From the NCBI GenBank assembly GCA_022747635.1, contig JAKTNV010000178.1, forward strand, positions 143,501 through 207,500: DNA of 64,000 bases. The letters are read 5' to 3'. The notes beneath the pieces are model-generated. The model saw only the letters and a program-made list of their open reading frames with translations. It was not told the origin of the DNA and searched no databases. A program made the position numbers and the translations under genes. Positions 44,772 through 59,300 of this stretch are shown here, piece by piece. Within the stretch, counting starts at the first letter, position 1. Each line of letters opens with the position of its first letter. The stretch comes from Hetaerina americana (Eukaryota; Arthropoda; Insecta; Odonata; Calopterygidae).

Positions 44772-47700
44772 TGTACACTTTAAATAAATTTGAATTCGTG
44801 ACAGGAAGACTACAAATACGTCTTAGCAAGAGAGAAATTTTTTAGGGATCCCGTCGACTTGTTTCATTACGCCATTTCAAACTAATAGGCGAGCATCTCT
44901 CCCTTCTGAACAAACATTTCTTGCTTGCCAATACGGTGCGGGACTTAAGTTTCTCGATGTCGGAAGTACCCACACCCACAAGGTGATTACGGCTATTAAC
45001 TTTATCCTGACAGCGAGCCCTCGAGACTCGAAAGTTTCCCTGATTTTGACTAAGTAAAACGGAGACGCATTACATTCTATTGCAGCATCATTCAAGAACC
45101 TTGCTGTATTTGCCTATTTTCTCTCTAATTCTTATATTAGGGTCTGCCTTGTGTTTATTCCACATGAAAAATGTGTTAAAATGCTAGTTCCAACCAAAAC
45201 GAAATACTACGGTTTCTGGACCATTTCTTCATTAAATTTTCACAATCATGCCCTTCAAAAATGGAATTTTACTCACATTTCCATCGCATATACTGTATAT
45301 TTTCTCCATTTCCCAAGCTCTTGATAGGAATCCTCTCATGATAGGAATCTTAGTACTCAACTTTCTGAGAGAGTAGAGCTTTTCGAGTGGGGGTGAGAAG
45401 ATTGTATTTTCATTCAAGTTTAATGCCATGCATTTATTAATAAAAATATTTATCAAATTATAAGTCATTCATTTGAGGTCGTATGAGTATTTCGTGTCTG
45501 TAAAACTCGTTTTTCCTAAAAAATGTGGAAATATATAAAAAAAACGACAGCGGACGAAGAATTTTGCATATATTTATCCTTGTTTCATGATAATATCATC
45601 ATTACATAACTCTAAAGGGCCTTTAACACTTCCCTAAAAAATACTAGAAATTATTAAACCAATTTGGAATTATAAGCGCCTAAATCGTCGGAGGTCGCAA
45701 GAAGGTCGTGAATCAAGTTCATTATTTTATTTCTACGCCCGTGGAACTGTGCAATATTGTGGCCAGCGGGAATCCTATCAAAATATATTTCAACGTCTAC
45801 TAGTAATCTGTTTATTTTAAAACATAGTATACGATAATACCCAAATGAATTTCACAGGATGTCTTCCATTTGTCCCAATTGTTGTTAACCACATACATTC
45901 TTGACGGGTAAAATTTCCCACGTTATCAAAGAGAATTGCTTTCGGAGCGGAGGGAGGGTAATGAAATTGAATTCCCTATTAATTATTTGGGTCATGCTTA
46001 TTGACGGAAGACACTGTCGATGCTGTAGTGATATTGGAAAATAATGTTTTAAGGGTAAATGAACAATGGCAATGGCTTGAATTTGACACTACAACGGAAT
46101 AATGCGAGTAATATCATGTTTACCAGGAGTCGAGGGATCAGCGTATTGAGACATCATTTCGGTTTGCCGGCAAGCACGCCTCACAACAACCTCACTGGCT
46201 TGTTATTCACACCTGCACGAGCACATACACATACAGGCAATTACGCGTGTTATGCCACAGCTCGAGTAATTTTGAATTCATCAACAAAATTGGTTTGGGA
46301 GGACCTTCTAAATCTGAAATTACGGAATTCTGATCCATGTAGGGATACAAAGAGTACTATTTCTTCTTATCTAACTCTAACCACAAAACCGTGGTCTTGG
46401 CTTTACTCGCAGGCAGACGCAATATCGACGGGATCTAAATGACAGTGGTGTACAACTCTCCACTACGTCTACGCCACTATTTCTGCATGAATATTTCTAT
46501 GTGGAAAACCGCTTGGAGATAGCAGCGATGCGGCTCACCGATCTAACCAGCATTCTACCATGTTCGTCGTGGAGAGGATGCCCTACATGACTTAGTCGAC
46601 AAATTGTATTCTCCAAGAATTAATGTTATGTCTTCGGGGAGAGATACCTCGGCGATTCCCGGAAGGAACCCTTTTACTATGAACCACCCCACTCCACCGC
46701 GCATTATTCTTCAATACACTATCCTTTGTACGCGTCACCAAATTGTTCACTTAATTCCACGGCTAGAAACAGAAAAAATTCCCTCCCCACTACCTGAAAC
46801 AGTATTTCTTTCGGTTCCGCGAGGGCTCCGCCAGAGGGGACCACTGACACACATTCCTCAGACCAGCAGGTGGTGGTAGCGCGGCCCTGGGGGTGATATT
46901 CCAAACTAAATAGGGACGTACTTTCCCCTCCCTCCGCATACCCTCTCATTCGTCTCAATAATAATCCGCTCCCCTCCTCCTTCAGTCCCCCCCATTCCAT
47001 CCAATCTCCCCGCGGCCCGTGACATGCGGGCAAGAAGAGGGCGGGGAGGGTCCGGGAGGGGAGAGGCACTGAGGAATGTCTCACGAATCGCGCCTTTTCG
47101 GACGTGGAAAACCGCCGCGGCCAAACATAACTAACCTGGCCTAACCACCATTTGCGCCCAGCATTTATTTTAACTGGCGATTGCAAATGTTGAAGCATCC
47201 ACGACTCAAACAATGCAGCCGTTTCCTTAAAATCTTACATGCGCACATAACATTCCTTGTGGAATCCACCCCGTTATCACCACACAAAAGATGCACTGAT
47301 GGGATAAATATTGGAGTTTTTCACAGCAATGAGTTATTAAATTTATGCCACAATACCCTATGGATTTCAAAACGAAATTCATATGCTAAGGAAACAAAAA
47401 AATTGCAGTGTCACCTTTCACATCCCTAACGTTGGCCTCCGAAGTCCCCAGTCAGCTCATAAGCGACATTTATCACGATAACAAAGATTAATAGTGTATA
47501 TTACAGGCTGTAAATGAAATGAAAACACTTACCTGAGCACATGACCTGGCGAACAGGGCAGCCATACACTTTCAAGCAATCACACTAGCTCACTCCAGTT
47601 TGAAATTCATTCAGCACAACACTACACATGCGTCACCAATATTTGAACAACACGAAAATTCATATGCCAAGTCATCTACGGCTAAAGTATTAGATGTATA

Positions 47701-48449
47701 AAATTACTCCATCTTCAGTTTTTCTCAATCACCCCAGTCATTCGCCGTGATGTTCGTGCACGAGTCCTATGCGACGTGACAACTCTGCCACTACACCATT
47801 ATCCTTCCGCCATTTTTTTAATACAGTCTCGAACCCAATGACCGCATTCCTTCAAATTCCAACCGTGTTGCAAGCGTAAGTCTAATTAGCGTTTAAGAAG
47901 GAACTGTAATTATGTGTTATGGAGGTTATTGAAGCGATAATAATTTTTAAAATGAACGTTTTCATCCTTTTCCAAAAATGAAATTACTTTCACAAGTTGC
48001 GGTATATAAATTCTTTCTAAGCCATCGCTCGTTGACATCTCCATCAAGATCTTCATCTACGTGAGCATATTCCAGGAGACGTTGCTGAAATGTTCCTTTG
48101 GTGTACCCTGATATGGATTTTTTATAATCACAGAATATCCTTGCCAGGCATTTAATCTATATATTTTCAAATCAAATGATATCTTCCCGAAATTAACTTT
48201 GTCTATGTACGCGGTTACCACCAGTGCACTTTCGTTTAAGAATGAGTTATATACTATTAAATTGTTTTGAGGATTAAAAAACTGTTTCACATCCCTTAAG
48301 CTGTGACACCGAAGAATTTTATTGCCGCGTACTTATACGCTAAGTAAATAGTTAATCTTAGCAAACCAATTTTCCATTAAAATGTTTCAAGTTTAATTCC
48401 TTATTTGGTTTAATTATGCGATATTTTGAACGTAATCCTTTTGGAAATA
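44772..48449. other. Intergenic stretch between mariner and the end of pyd
   Basis: No gene recognised. 46680-47150 is CpG- and GC-rich (GGACGTGGAAAACCGCCGCG) with a 164-codon minus-strand frame that shows no family pattern. CpG remains common up to about 48434 and then nearly vanishes. Confidence 0.4.
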
Positions 48450-50089
48450 ATGGACTTGATATTTATTTAAGGCACCATAATGTTTTCTTTATTGTACAAA
48501 AATACATAGCTAATTATCAACAAATATTTATAAAATATTGTACATTGTTGATAGTGACAGTTCATATCGGTATTAACACACAAGAGCCTTTCACCTCACA
48601 TATACCTTTCTATGGTCATGCCTCAGCAGAAGTAATAGTCAAGACTATATATATGTACATACATTAAAAACCATGAGATCAGAGTGGTTTATAATTAAAT
48701 TAATACTACTGAACACTCAGGGTATGCTAATTATTTGTTTCTCTTAGAAAGTAAATGGTCTCTTGCATCCCATGTGTTGGGAAAGAAATAAGTTTAAAAT
48801 ACAAAGTAAAACATTGTGATTGTTACTGCAACTCAAGATGAGTTAATGTGCCATGTTCTATCTCTTTGGAAATTTCACATTGAGCCTCCTTATGCTATCC
48901 AGCAGCTATTACAAGAACTAGCAAAATAAATATGTACTTACTGGAGAATTTTTCTTTCACTTTAACTGGAACCTCTTAGACTACATACTAATTTGGAACT
49001 CAAAAAGTCTAAATGTCAGTCTCCAATTCTAGAAACAGTATTGTCAGTAGTTTTGTCCTTGCCTATCAATCAATCACAAACTAACCCACAACAGGAGAGG
49101 TAATTCTAGCCAAATGTGAGAATAATGCTTGAACAATAAGCTGTTTTATTACTCTTGTTGGACAATGTGTCTGGTATAAAGTGATACTGAAAAACATTCA
49201 AAAATTTTACTTAATGATATTAAATTCATATAGAAATTATTCAATTTAGATATATAGTTTAAAATAAAACTTGGCATAGATTAGCATTTTCTACTAATGC
49301 AAACAGATGTCAATTAAAGCTATCCAGCTGGCAACAATGAAATAGAATTTTGGTTCACTAGGTTAACCAACTAATTGTCAAATACAATTTCTTATGAAAA
49401 CAATGTGCTCAGAGAAAATATTGAGTGTCAGACACATTTAAAGCCATTGTTTAAATGATTGATACTTAATTGAAACTCATCAGCCCTTACACCTGTTCAT
49501 CAACATAAAAATGGTAGCAAAATGAAGGAAGTTAGAATGAATCGCATATGATTGTACATTTTTTTTTAAGAGAGCAATTTCAAGTGTAGTTCATTTTATA
49601 CAAGTGAAATAAGTATACTGACACACAAAAGTTGCTCATCATGACTTGGATTTTAAATAGCTGAGGAGTGAAACAATTTTTCAAAATAAAATTCTCTTAA
49701 AAAATGCAGACTAAGCAAAAAGTATTTTTCTACAATTAGAAAATCACAAACAACTTTTCATAGACAGGATCAGTAAAACAACTTCTGCCTGCAGTGGAGA
49801 GCAAGGCAAGTGGCCTGGCCAATATAAAAACTTTCAATAGGCGGGCATCTTGCTGCACTGTGTGCACATGTCCGTGGAATGCCCACAAATGATGCATCTT
49901 GAAATCCTTAGCACCGCTATAAAAAATTAAGCTGGCTCACTTTCACAAAACAATATCAAATATTTTGTCAACAATAAAATATATTTAGGCACTCCGTTGC
50001 AGGAAAATATTCCACAATCACACTTTAAAATTCCCCATAAATTCTCGTATTTGATCAACTTTCACATGTATATTTCCTTATACATTTGC
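48450..50089 (-). other. pyd: Probable 3' untranslated region of pyd
   Basis: Inferred from position just after the pyd stop codon, from the absence of any other frame, and from the shift to CpG-poor, repeat-free sequence that starts here. Two minus-strand AATAAA signals lie near its far end (48462-48467 and 48488-48493). The exact end is unknown, and several other AATAAA-like signals closer to the stop could be used instead. Confidence 0.45.
48462..48493 (-). terminator. Candidate polyadenylation signals of pyd
   Basis: AATAAA on the minus strand at 48467-48462 and 48493-48488. They coincide with the edge of the CpG-poor domain. Usage is not proven. Confidence 0.35.
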
Positions 50090-50388
50090 TTAGAAGTGAT
50101 CAACAAGAACTGACACCTTCCCACTTCCACGGGATATGATTCCATTCTCTCCGGCAAAGAGGAGCCTTTCACCCAGATCGACATTTTTCCATGCCATGGG
50201 CTTGCCTGACTTTGTTTGACTGGCCCTGAGGGAAAGGTGAAGGAGGGAAGGAGATGAACGGGGCGAAGAGGCTGCTGTAGCCATCCCTACAGCATTGGCA
50301 GGAGAGTGTGGCAAAATAAGTTCAACTGGCTGCTGGAAACGAAGACCTTGGGGTCCACAGAAAACCAAAGGGCTCAGTATAGTCTCAC
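50090..50388 (-). CDS. pyd: polychaetoid/ZO-1, last coding exon (second half of ZU5)
   Basis: This exon encodes the C-terminus of the MAGUK-family junction scaffold ZO-1 (polychaetoid in flies), which links adhesion and septate/tight junction proteins to actin. It reads ETILSPLVFCGPQGLRF, QQPVELILPHS, then a divergent serine-rich part, KPMAWKNV and the terminal VSVLVDHF before TAA (50092-50090). ZO-1 proteins end in VSVLIDHF, so the end is complete. The acceptor is TTTCAAG with AG at 50390-50389. The first two bases complete a glycine codon begun at 55883, giving DKGETILSPLV. A stretch of about 30 residues (NAVGMATAASSPRSSPSLLH and onward) between the LPH strand and WKN is longer and less conserved than in vertebrate ZO-1. 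Confidence 0.93.
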
Positions 50389-53300
50389 CTTGAAATTAAG
50401 AGAGAAGTTCAATTATTCATTTGCTTCATTCATCCATTGTTCACTAAGCATTCCATTTACATTATGACCACAAGACATTAGGCAAATTAAAATGGCAATC
50501 AGCAAAAAAATAAAATGAATTGAATGCCCTTGGTTGTTTCTGTCCTTCATTACTTCCCTACACCATTCATTGTTGGATTATGGTAGCATGAGCATTTCTT
50601 ATCCTGAACTTGGGAGCAGAGGTAATGCACAGCAAACCCCTTACATGTGTCACATTATATTTATCTATCATACATAACACTGTCCCTAACAATTCTTCCC
50701 ATCTCACCATAGTTTCTTCTCTCACCTATGCCCCATTCATGCCTTTACTCTACATACATAATGAAAATAAAGTTGACTAGGACATCAACAGGTGAACATT
50801 TCACACAAATATAGGCCTAATAAAATGAAATTATTACATAATAACATGTCAATTCATGGAACACACATCTGCATGTTAAGTTTGGATTATCTAACTCCCC
50901 TTGGCTATAATTTTGAACATGAACTTAGAATGGTATGCTACATAAGTAGCTTAGAGCTATTTCATTTATCCTAAAAGATGGGTATCTCCAGTGAATGGCC
51001 TCTTTACTGCAAATTCTGTAAGACATAAATTCACAAAGAAGAATCCTGTTATATAACTGATCAGTTCACCAGATAAAAGCTTTTAGCTCTCTGATTCAAG
51101 ACATTTAGAGGTCTCATTATTTCCTTCCCAAAAAACAAGAATCTAAAATAATTGTTTCCATTTGTTATTCCTATGAAATTTTCCCTTGTACCATCTCTTT
51201 CCCAATGCATGCTCAATTCCACACCTAAAAAGCATTATGACTAGTATTAAGAAATTTAATGTTCAGCAATGGAATTGATTCACTGAAACCTCTTAACTTA
51301 AATGAGTATGAAAAAATAAACTATTAAACTAAAACTATTAAAATCAGCTTATATTCAAGCTTCCAAAAATTATTTACTTGTACTGAGAACTAATTTAATG
51401 AGTGTATTTCATTGATAATCTAACTCCAGATACTGTGAAAGGGAGATTGCTGAGGATAATTCATTGAAAAATAAAATCAACAGAGCGACTGCAACCAAAG
51501 GCAGCACAAAAAATTATGCATGGACAACAAAATGTAGGTTACTTAACATGGGCTTAAGATGAATTCATCAAAAAAGTTTTTTTTTGTAATTCATGAAGTA
51601 TAAATTTTGACAGAAAATTGGTTGCTTGCAAATGAATTACCTTTTGGGTGTGTTGTCACAAACATTGGTGAATACCTCATGAAATGGATGCTTATTCATC
51701 CACTTCATGAGGTATTCATGAGAAAGATGCTTATGAATCTTCAGTCTCCGCAACCTTCCATTAAATCTATGACAACAGATCCCCTATGTTGTAAAGGTCT
51801 AGGTCAATAATCTCAGATTAACTTTGGTATTGCATGAATCTTTACCTGGGCTGACCAACTAGAAACCAACTAAATTTTTATGATTTTATGCACAAAATTG
51901 TTGATAAAACATTTAAATCACAGTCAGATTTTAAAAAGTGCAGTTGGTAATGTTTAATATTGTGAGCTAGAAGGAAGGAACCATATATCTTAGTCATTAA
52001 AATTCCATTATATTGATCCATGGCTGGGTTTACCCAACTTTAATAGGTGTATTGACAGAATTTTAACCAGACACATACTGCCAATTAAACACTTCCCCTT
52101 GAATTAAATATCACAATTTCTCTTTCCATGTTACATCATTAGGCAAAACAAAATGTGTGTTATATCAAATTAATTACATATTTTTCACTTTACCTAAACA
52201 TCATTTATGCTAGGCTGATATTCAGTTTTAATTAAAGAAAAAATAATTTACATTAGTCAATTAATATTTCATTTGAAACTAGGCGATTAAATATAAAATA
52301 CAACTACTATTTTATGGCATTTTACTTCCTACAAACCAGAGTACAAAAGAAACTTAATTAGTATAAGAGAATATATAAAATCGATAAGGAAATGTATCAA
52401 GTTAAGCCTCATTTAGCTACATAACCTAGGCTAAAAAATCAACTAAGCTACAATTTAATATTTATATAATTTAAAATAAACTAGAAATCACTAAGCATTT
52501 CTGTAAAAGCACCATGCCATAAACTTTTTTAAGCTCTAAGAGTGATGCCAACTAAAAGAGTAGTGACTGAAATTACACTGAGCATACATACATATATGTA
52601 TTTATATAGATACACACACTGCTATTTCAAGCAACAATGGGGATCTTAATTAGAACCTACTCATCTAAATGCAAGAACTAGTAACTGATCAAGGTGAACC
52701 TCATGGCATAAAAAATAGGTAAACTAGTTATTGATTTCAAAATTGGTCAGGTCACTAAAGGAAGGTAAGCATCTGACATAATATAAAGGAACTACTATTT
52801 ATAAATATATAAGCTCAGCAAATGATGCATTCAAAATGCTCGAACACAATGCAATTTAAATAAGCAAAAGATTTTCACTCTATTATTTGACAAATGAAAG
52901 GAAAAGGCTACATGAATTAAAGGCCAACATTCTATAGCATTTATGCATTCACATTCTCCTGTTTAAATGCTAAAAATAAAGAATATAAATTCTATCAAGC
53001 CATATTCAACCATTTTTAGTTCACATCCCTACATTCACAAGTTGCTCTCTAGGATAAAAACAATAGAAGTGTCAATTTTGTATATGCTGTCTTAATACTA
53101 AGCTTAGCGATGAAGCAGGTGGATCTACACAATACTCAGTAATGGTTGCTTAGGCTCGCCCAATCACATCACATCTGATCCTATTACTAAAGTGGACTAT
53201 GAGTAACTGGAAATGGCAAATATGAAAGAACATAAATACGTAGGCATCAATAGATTAAAGGACAAAATAAGTAGGTGGAAACTTGAATCAAAACTACCTC

Positions 53301-55882
53301 AGGAATTATGAACAGCAATAATGATGATAAGGTTATAAATGCAAATTAACAACTATTCAGCCCATAAAAAGCACTAAATAGAGAATAAAAATTATTACCT
53401 CCACCATCCATCTACAGTTTTTGAAAGTATACCTAATTTTTGATCTTCCACAAATACAGGGTTTACCATCACTACAATATATGAGGTTTAAGCGATTCAA
53501 TGGTCACTCACAACACTTTTCCGGGTAAACATGATTTCTCTTGACCTTAATTGAAATAATATAAGAGATATCGAAGATATACACTTGGACCTATTATTTG
53601 AATTTTATGAATTCTAACAATCTTTCTTCAGAGAACTCATGTACTACGAAACAGTCTGGGTGTATGATATGATGTTTACAACAGCTGTTTATCTAAATGA
53701 AAAATTGGGACAAGTGGTGCTGCTTTCGACCTAATGTGGATCTCGGTGACCCAAATTAAGGAACAACTTTTTGATGTCATACATCCTTTGAACTATTGGT
53801 CGCAAAGACTTGCTATATTACAAAAATTGCTACATTGACATGTATCTGTCAACAGGCAGTATTATGCAAAATACATTCCAAGGAATATCCCTTCAGGCAT
53901 TGTGCTAAGAGTCAAGGTATTAGTGAAGATATTCAACCTCCAACTTTACTGTGTTACTTTCAAGCTACCAGTTGTACATATCTCCCTTATGGTTGATCAA
54001 CTTCTGTGAATCCAACTGGCCCCAATTTCAAAAACCATTTGTTGAAATTGGGGTCAACAACCATCATTATTGAGCTCTGAGAAGGGGACGGAGCCATGAA
54101 ATGCTCAATGGATTACAGACTGATGTTGGATTAATGTTATTCCATTATGTTACATGGATGAATAAAAGTCTTAAATAGGTTTATGTTTATTCACACTGTA
54201 GTGACTTTTACTGGGTCATTTATTCAACACATGACTAATTTAAATTAAATGCTTCTGTTTTACACATGGGCTACTGAGAAAACTTTCACCAACTTTTACA
54301 TTTCCCTGAACTGCTTTTCAAACATTTATATTTATATACTCGCATGGTCTACTTATTTTTGTGGGCTCATTTTCATTGGACATTATAAATATAACTTCTG
54401 CTTGCTATCTTGCATTTTTTAAACTCACATGCAGACAAGGATATATACCAATATTTTGGGCTCAAAGTGCACTTTGACTTGTGAGTAAAGACTTATGCTA
54501 CATCAGGTGGACAATAACTTTAAAAAAAACTCCAGCAGGACTCAACTGCAGCATGAAAGGCTTCTCAACAGATTCATGATTCATCTCCAAGGGCTACAGA
54601 CTTCCTCCCCATTGTGAGATATTGACGATGTATGGAAGCACTAGGAGTGGTTTTCAATTCTTAGTTAGGGTTGTCTACCAAAAATAAGAGATCAAAACCG
54701 AAGGAAAACATGTTCCAACTGACTAACTACCTGTTGAAATCCATATCTACTTTCTAAATCCCTGTCTGTTACACATGAATTCATTCACATTTTCAAATTA
54801 AAATTATTTTCTTCAATTCCCAAACCAAGACATTTTGTTTTTTAGCTCTTTTGGGGAAATATTTAAATACCAGAAGTATCATTCACTTGTCCTGACCATT
54901 TTGGATAAACAATCTTGAGCTGCAGAGAAGTTACTGAGCAAATAGTTGAATAAGTATGAGACATGTTTAGCATGCATGTCACCCATATTCATGCAAAAAT
55001 AGGATATTTTATCAGTGGATTTGAAAAAATCCACTATTAATATTTAGCGCATGAAAACAAATTTATTCGACATCAACAATAGAAGTAATGGTCAAGTATC
55101 CTTAAGTTAATGAAGTACATAGTTATTTGTCAAGTAAACAACAGTAATCCTTTACCTGTCTTTTATACTAAAGAGTTCTATCACTCATATTCATATTTCC
55201 TTGTTTATTTTAAGAATGTGTTCATTTCAGCTGTAAAAATTACTTTTAAGATAGGGAAAGGATAAGCTTGTATGTAGAAGGGCCAAAAGCTCTTGAAATG
55301 ATGGGAACCACCACTCTGATAAGCATAGGTCATTAGAATATTTTCCAACAAAAGCTGTGGCAAGCATTTCCATAATAATTGCATTAAAAAAAATATTTTA
55401 TGAAAATTTTGAAACACGATTTAATTTTACAATAAAATTTACCAACCATTTGTCAGTGGAATAGTTCCATTCAGGCAATTAATTATAAAAAATATAAAAT
55501 ATGATAATATATAATTTGTAAGCATAACATTTGGAAATGGATATACCTGAAAATGAAGAGGAAAGGAGCTTGTTTCATATGAGCTAATACCTGATATTAT
55601 TTCACTTTTCACCACCTATGTAAAACCTTTTCAATATGCACAGTTTATTAAATCCTTTAAAAATTCTTTACTCTTCATGCATGTTACACATAGCAACTTT
55701 CACCCAAGTTTTCCACTGGTTAATATAGCATTTTGACCTGCTTTTAAATACATCCACACAATCACACAAAAGCCACGACCTCTGACAAGATGCAAGCATT
55801 CAGTTGGAACCCCATGCGATTTTTCCACATACTTAAAAAAATAACTGCTTTTAACTCCTCCAAGCCTTGGCTATGGCCTTAC
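50389..55882 (-). other. pyd: pyd intron (phase 1), about 5.5 kb
   Basis: Donor GTAAGG at 55882-55877, acceptor AG at 50390-50389. AT-rich and CpG-poor, with no recognised transposon. It holds a 50-bp hairpin (51669-51718) and a shorter 12-bp inverted repeat (54020-54053). Confidence 0.85.
51669..51718. repeat. 50-bp inverted repeat in the pyd intron
   Basis: TGAATACCTCATGAAATGGATG and its reverse complement (one mismatch) are separated by 6 bases. The stem of 22 bp is too short for a normal animal microRNA precursor. GATGCTTATGAATC follows as a partial direct copy of the loop region, so this is probably a local duplication. Confidence 0.8.
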
Positions 55883-56301
55883 CTTTATCTGCATCAAGCG
55901 GAGGCAGAACGTTTGCGTTGCCCTCATCCCCTTCGGTACCCTGCCCACCTGAATTTGCACCCTCACCACCACCACCACCTCGCGACACCCTCAAGTAAAT
56001 CCTCTGTAAGGACCCTTCTGGAAGGGCCCCTGGCGGGATCACCAAGGACACCCCCAGGTTATTGCCACAGTCCAGCCGACCCCCTTCACTCCCAAATATG
56101 CCCTCCACAGATGCTAGAACCTCCCCACTACTCCTCTCTGTACTGTGACCATTGAAACCATTCACACCGCCACCGCTAAAGCCATGAGAAGGGGATAAGT
56201 CCCTGTTTCCATTGCAAATGGCCCCATCGCCAGACTTCCCTCGACCTTCCTCTTCCAATCCTTGGAGTTTGTATTCAGTTCCCCAATCACAAGCCTGCCC
56301 T
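55883..56301 (-). CDS. pyd: polychaetoid/ZO-1, penultimate exon (start of ZU5)
   Basis: A 419-bp exon; acceptor CCCTCCAG just above 56301 with a strong pyrimidine tract, donor at 55882. It starts in phase with the exon at 62105 (AG + A gives Arg). It encodes a linker (GQACDWGTEYKLQGLEEEGR and a glycine/serine-rich part), then the first half of the ZU5 domain: VLASVEGIFGSEGGRLDC, GVSLVIPPGALPEGSLQRIY and LRVSR. The ZU5 strands match ZO-1 closely (GVSIIIPQGAIPEGVEQEIY in ZO-1). A glycine-rich insert of about 20 residues (GGGGGEGANSGGQGTEGDEG) sits before VLPPLDADKG, where ZO-1 has only a few residues. ZU5 in ZO-1 mediates binding to partners such as GRINL1A and MRCK in vertebrates; in this species that is inference. 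Confidence 0.93.
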
Positions 56302-59300
56302 CTGGAGGGAATGGAAGGAAGCAGGCAGATAGGTAAATGGAAACTAGGGTAAGACGGCTAGTAGAATGACTTAACAAAAATTATATTCAACTGTTTCAAA
56401 ATGAGCATCCCTAAAAGAAATTGCACAGAGGAACTCCAAAGTGATTTGTCTTTGGTCTTTTGGAAATATAGAAAAATGCAAGCTGCCAAAAGTTAGCAAT
56501 AATTTCTTACACACACACAGACACAATGGGTTAAATTTAACAGTCTTTGAAGCTGCTTTGCACCGACTCCAGTTTGAGTTTTTCCTGGCTCTGTCACTTA
56601 TTCGAGGTAAAATTGTCTTTTAAATATTTGGAGATAACATACACTCAATTATGTTGTAATGAAGATGTGGAATTAAGGCATCCTGGAATGATGACCTGAA
56701 TTCATTTATGAAGCACTGATATCGTTGTAAAGATCCAATAACTTGTGTAATCAATGAGTATACAGTATGGTCATAAAAACTGAGAATTTCAATGAGTACA
56801 GACCCTGACTAAGTCGAGAGCACATAATGATATGGTTTTCACAGCTTTATAGTTTTTCCCTAGTAGCCTTGGGCCTAGGATTTTTAAAAATTTCAAAATA
56901 CCGTCAAAATTTAAAAGACATGGAAGATTTTCGGAAATGTAAGTAATGAAAGCTTATTTTTCCTACTATTTTTGAGATTTTAAAATAATTTTGGCTAAAA
57001 TGTTTTTCCTCCAAATTGAATGTCTTCCTTTACATTGAAACATTTCAGTGCATAAAATAAATAATCAGCAAAATGTTTGATTACTCTTTTAGAAAGACTG
57101 TTGATTTGGATATTAAAGTCATCAAGGTATCCATTATTTAATTTTTTTCACCATAGCCTCATACAAGGGTATATACATAATTATGATTGAAGTATTAGAC
57201 AGCAAGAAATGGCTAGAATTCATAGCAAAGAGAAGGGTGGGTACTTAAAAGTCCTAATACTATTCCTGGTTTATTACTTAAGTTTCACAGAGAGAGACTC
57301 CTAAAAGCAAACTCTTTTTCTCATGATTTTACTTATATGAACTGCACTCAATTTCATTTCCCCATTCCAGCCATTTATATAATCCCATAATTGAGTGAAA
57401 CCATGAAAAAAATAAATATTTAAGACAACAAAAATATCAAAATATTCAAAGCACATATCGACACAGATACAATACAAGGTAAAAAGATTAGCCCCAAAGG
57501 TTTGAAAATGAAAAACAAATTGCAATTATGTAATGCTTGGTGGTGGAATTTTTTACAGTAAAAAATTATAATTTTCTATAAAGTTATCCCCATATCTCAT
57601 TATCTAAATCATATTTTTGTGATATGTGAACTACCTACACCAAAACGAGACAAAGAGTTTGTTATTCAATAGATGTGTCCACATAGTGGAAGCCACAATA
57701 GTATAGAATATTGATAAAGATTTGGAAAAAAAAATTTATTTTTTCCAAAAGTTAAAAAAAAAGCATGATTGAAGATTGAAGTATTCAAAAAGTTTAGTCA
57801 ATACATTCCGAATCTGGAGCATTAGGGAGAGGTGCCAATCCTAAGTAAATAGTATCTCAGGTCCTCAAGGTGTAGTAGCATGGTTGAAGAGTACCATTCA
57901 TAAAAGGCTAGGGTGCATTTCCATCCATTATCCCCTCCCTTCTCATCTGCCCATCAACTCAAGATATCTTTACCATCTCTACACATATGCAGTAAAGTAA
58001 TAAAATACAGTAATAAAAGGTGGTCTACAGCATACGAGACAAATTGCATGGAGCCAGAAACTGAGATAGAGCAAGGAATAACAGCTGATTAAGCACAAAA
58101 ACAGCTCAAATCAAATTGCATAGATGATGGAGTTCCTTTACGCAATCCAAGCTCCACATCCAAAGATTTGAGGGGTTTTACCTGTATATCATGAATTGAA
58201 ATTTTAGTCAATATCATTACAGAGATAAGGGAAACTAAAATGCATTAGGATATTCTCATAACTACAGAGTGCTATGGTAAATTATTTCATACAAGTTGCT
58301 AAAATATATTTGCTAAGTTGATCACATGATTTCATATATACAGCAAGAACATTAATGCAAGAAATAAAAACTTTGAAGAAGTTTAAAATAGCATGTTTTT
58401 CATTTTTTTAGGCTAAAATTAAACAACTATTAAGAAAACTTAGAAACCAATACCTCAGAGCATGCAGCGATTAACAAATAGTGGAAGTTAAGGAATAATT
58501 ATTCAATATCAGATAAATTCAATATGTACAATTTTTCAAATAACTTGTATATTCATTTATAGTATTTTTAAACTATTTATATGTGTGAAAACACTTTATT
58601 CAAGCTTAAATATAAAAATTATTAATATTTCCAGCAGCAAAGTATCTTAGTACACAATGGCAAACTTCACCATTTGATAAGCGTAGTGGAAAATTGGTTA
58701 CTTTGTTAGTACATAAAATAATGGTCAAAACAATTTTCTCTGGGAAAAAAGCATGATACAAAGAATGAGCCTGAGTGCAAAATTTCAGTGCCATCAATGG
58801 AGTTAACAAAAACATAGAATATAGGTAATGCCTTGCCTCTGAAATTATGGGAAGTTACTTTTTTCACTGAGAGCAAAATGAATGACTAAGATATTCATCT
58901 TACTTATTAACAATGAAAATTACTGTACAATGTCACAAACAAACCTTAAGTGGCAAATACTAAATTAAGATTAATGTAAAAATAATGAGAGTTTTGACAT
59001 ATGTTATCTTGTCATAAATTAAGAATGTCTGATGGTGCAGAATGAGCCAGTTTTCAATGAATCTCCTTTTTCAAGCAATGCATATTTTTAGTTTTATGTA
59101 GTGTTACAAGCTGACTAGCCTCTTTCAGCAAAGTTATTATGCAATGAAAATACAATATGCCAGAACTCATGTCACTGGTTCTTAGAAATAGAGAACATTT
59201 ACTTCGCATAATTTTATAGAAGCACCACAACACCAAATTAGAGAACATAGAGCAACTTGTAAATTGCCAATATTTTTTTTCAGCTGCCTAAATTATGCGA

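Noticed and set aside
46719..47213. 164-codon minus-strand frame in a GC-rich patch
   Set aside because: No recognised family, no splice or promoter support; another frame is open across the same DNA.
51669..51718. MicroRNA precursor
   Set aside because: The 22-bp stem has a 6-base loop and no lower stem, so it is too short for Drosha/Dicer processing.
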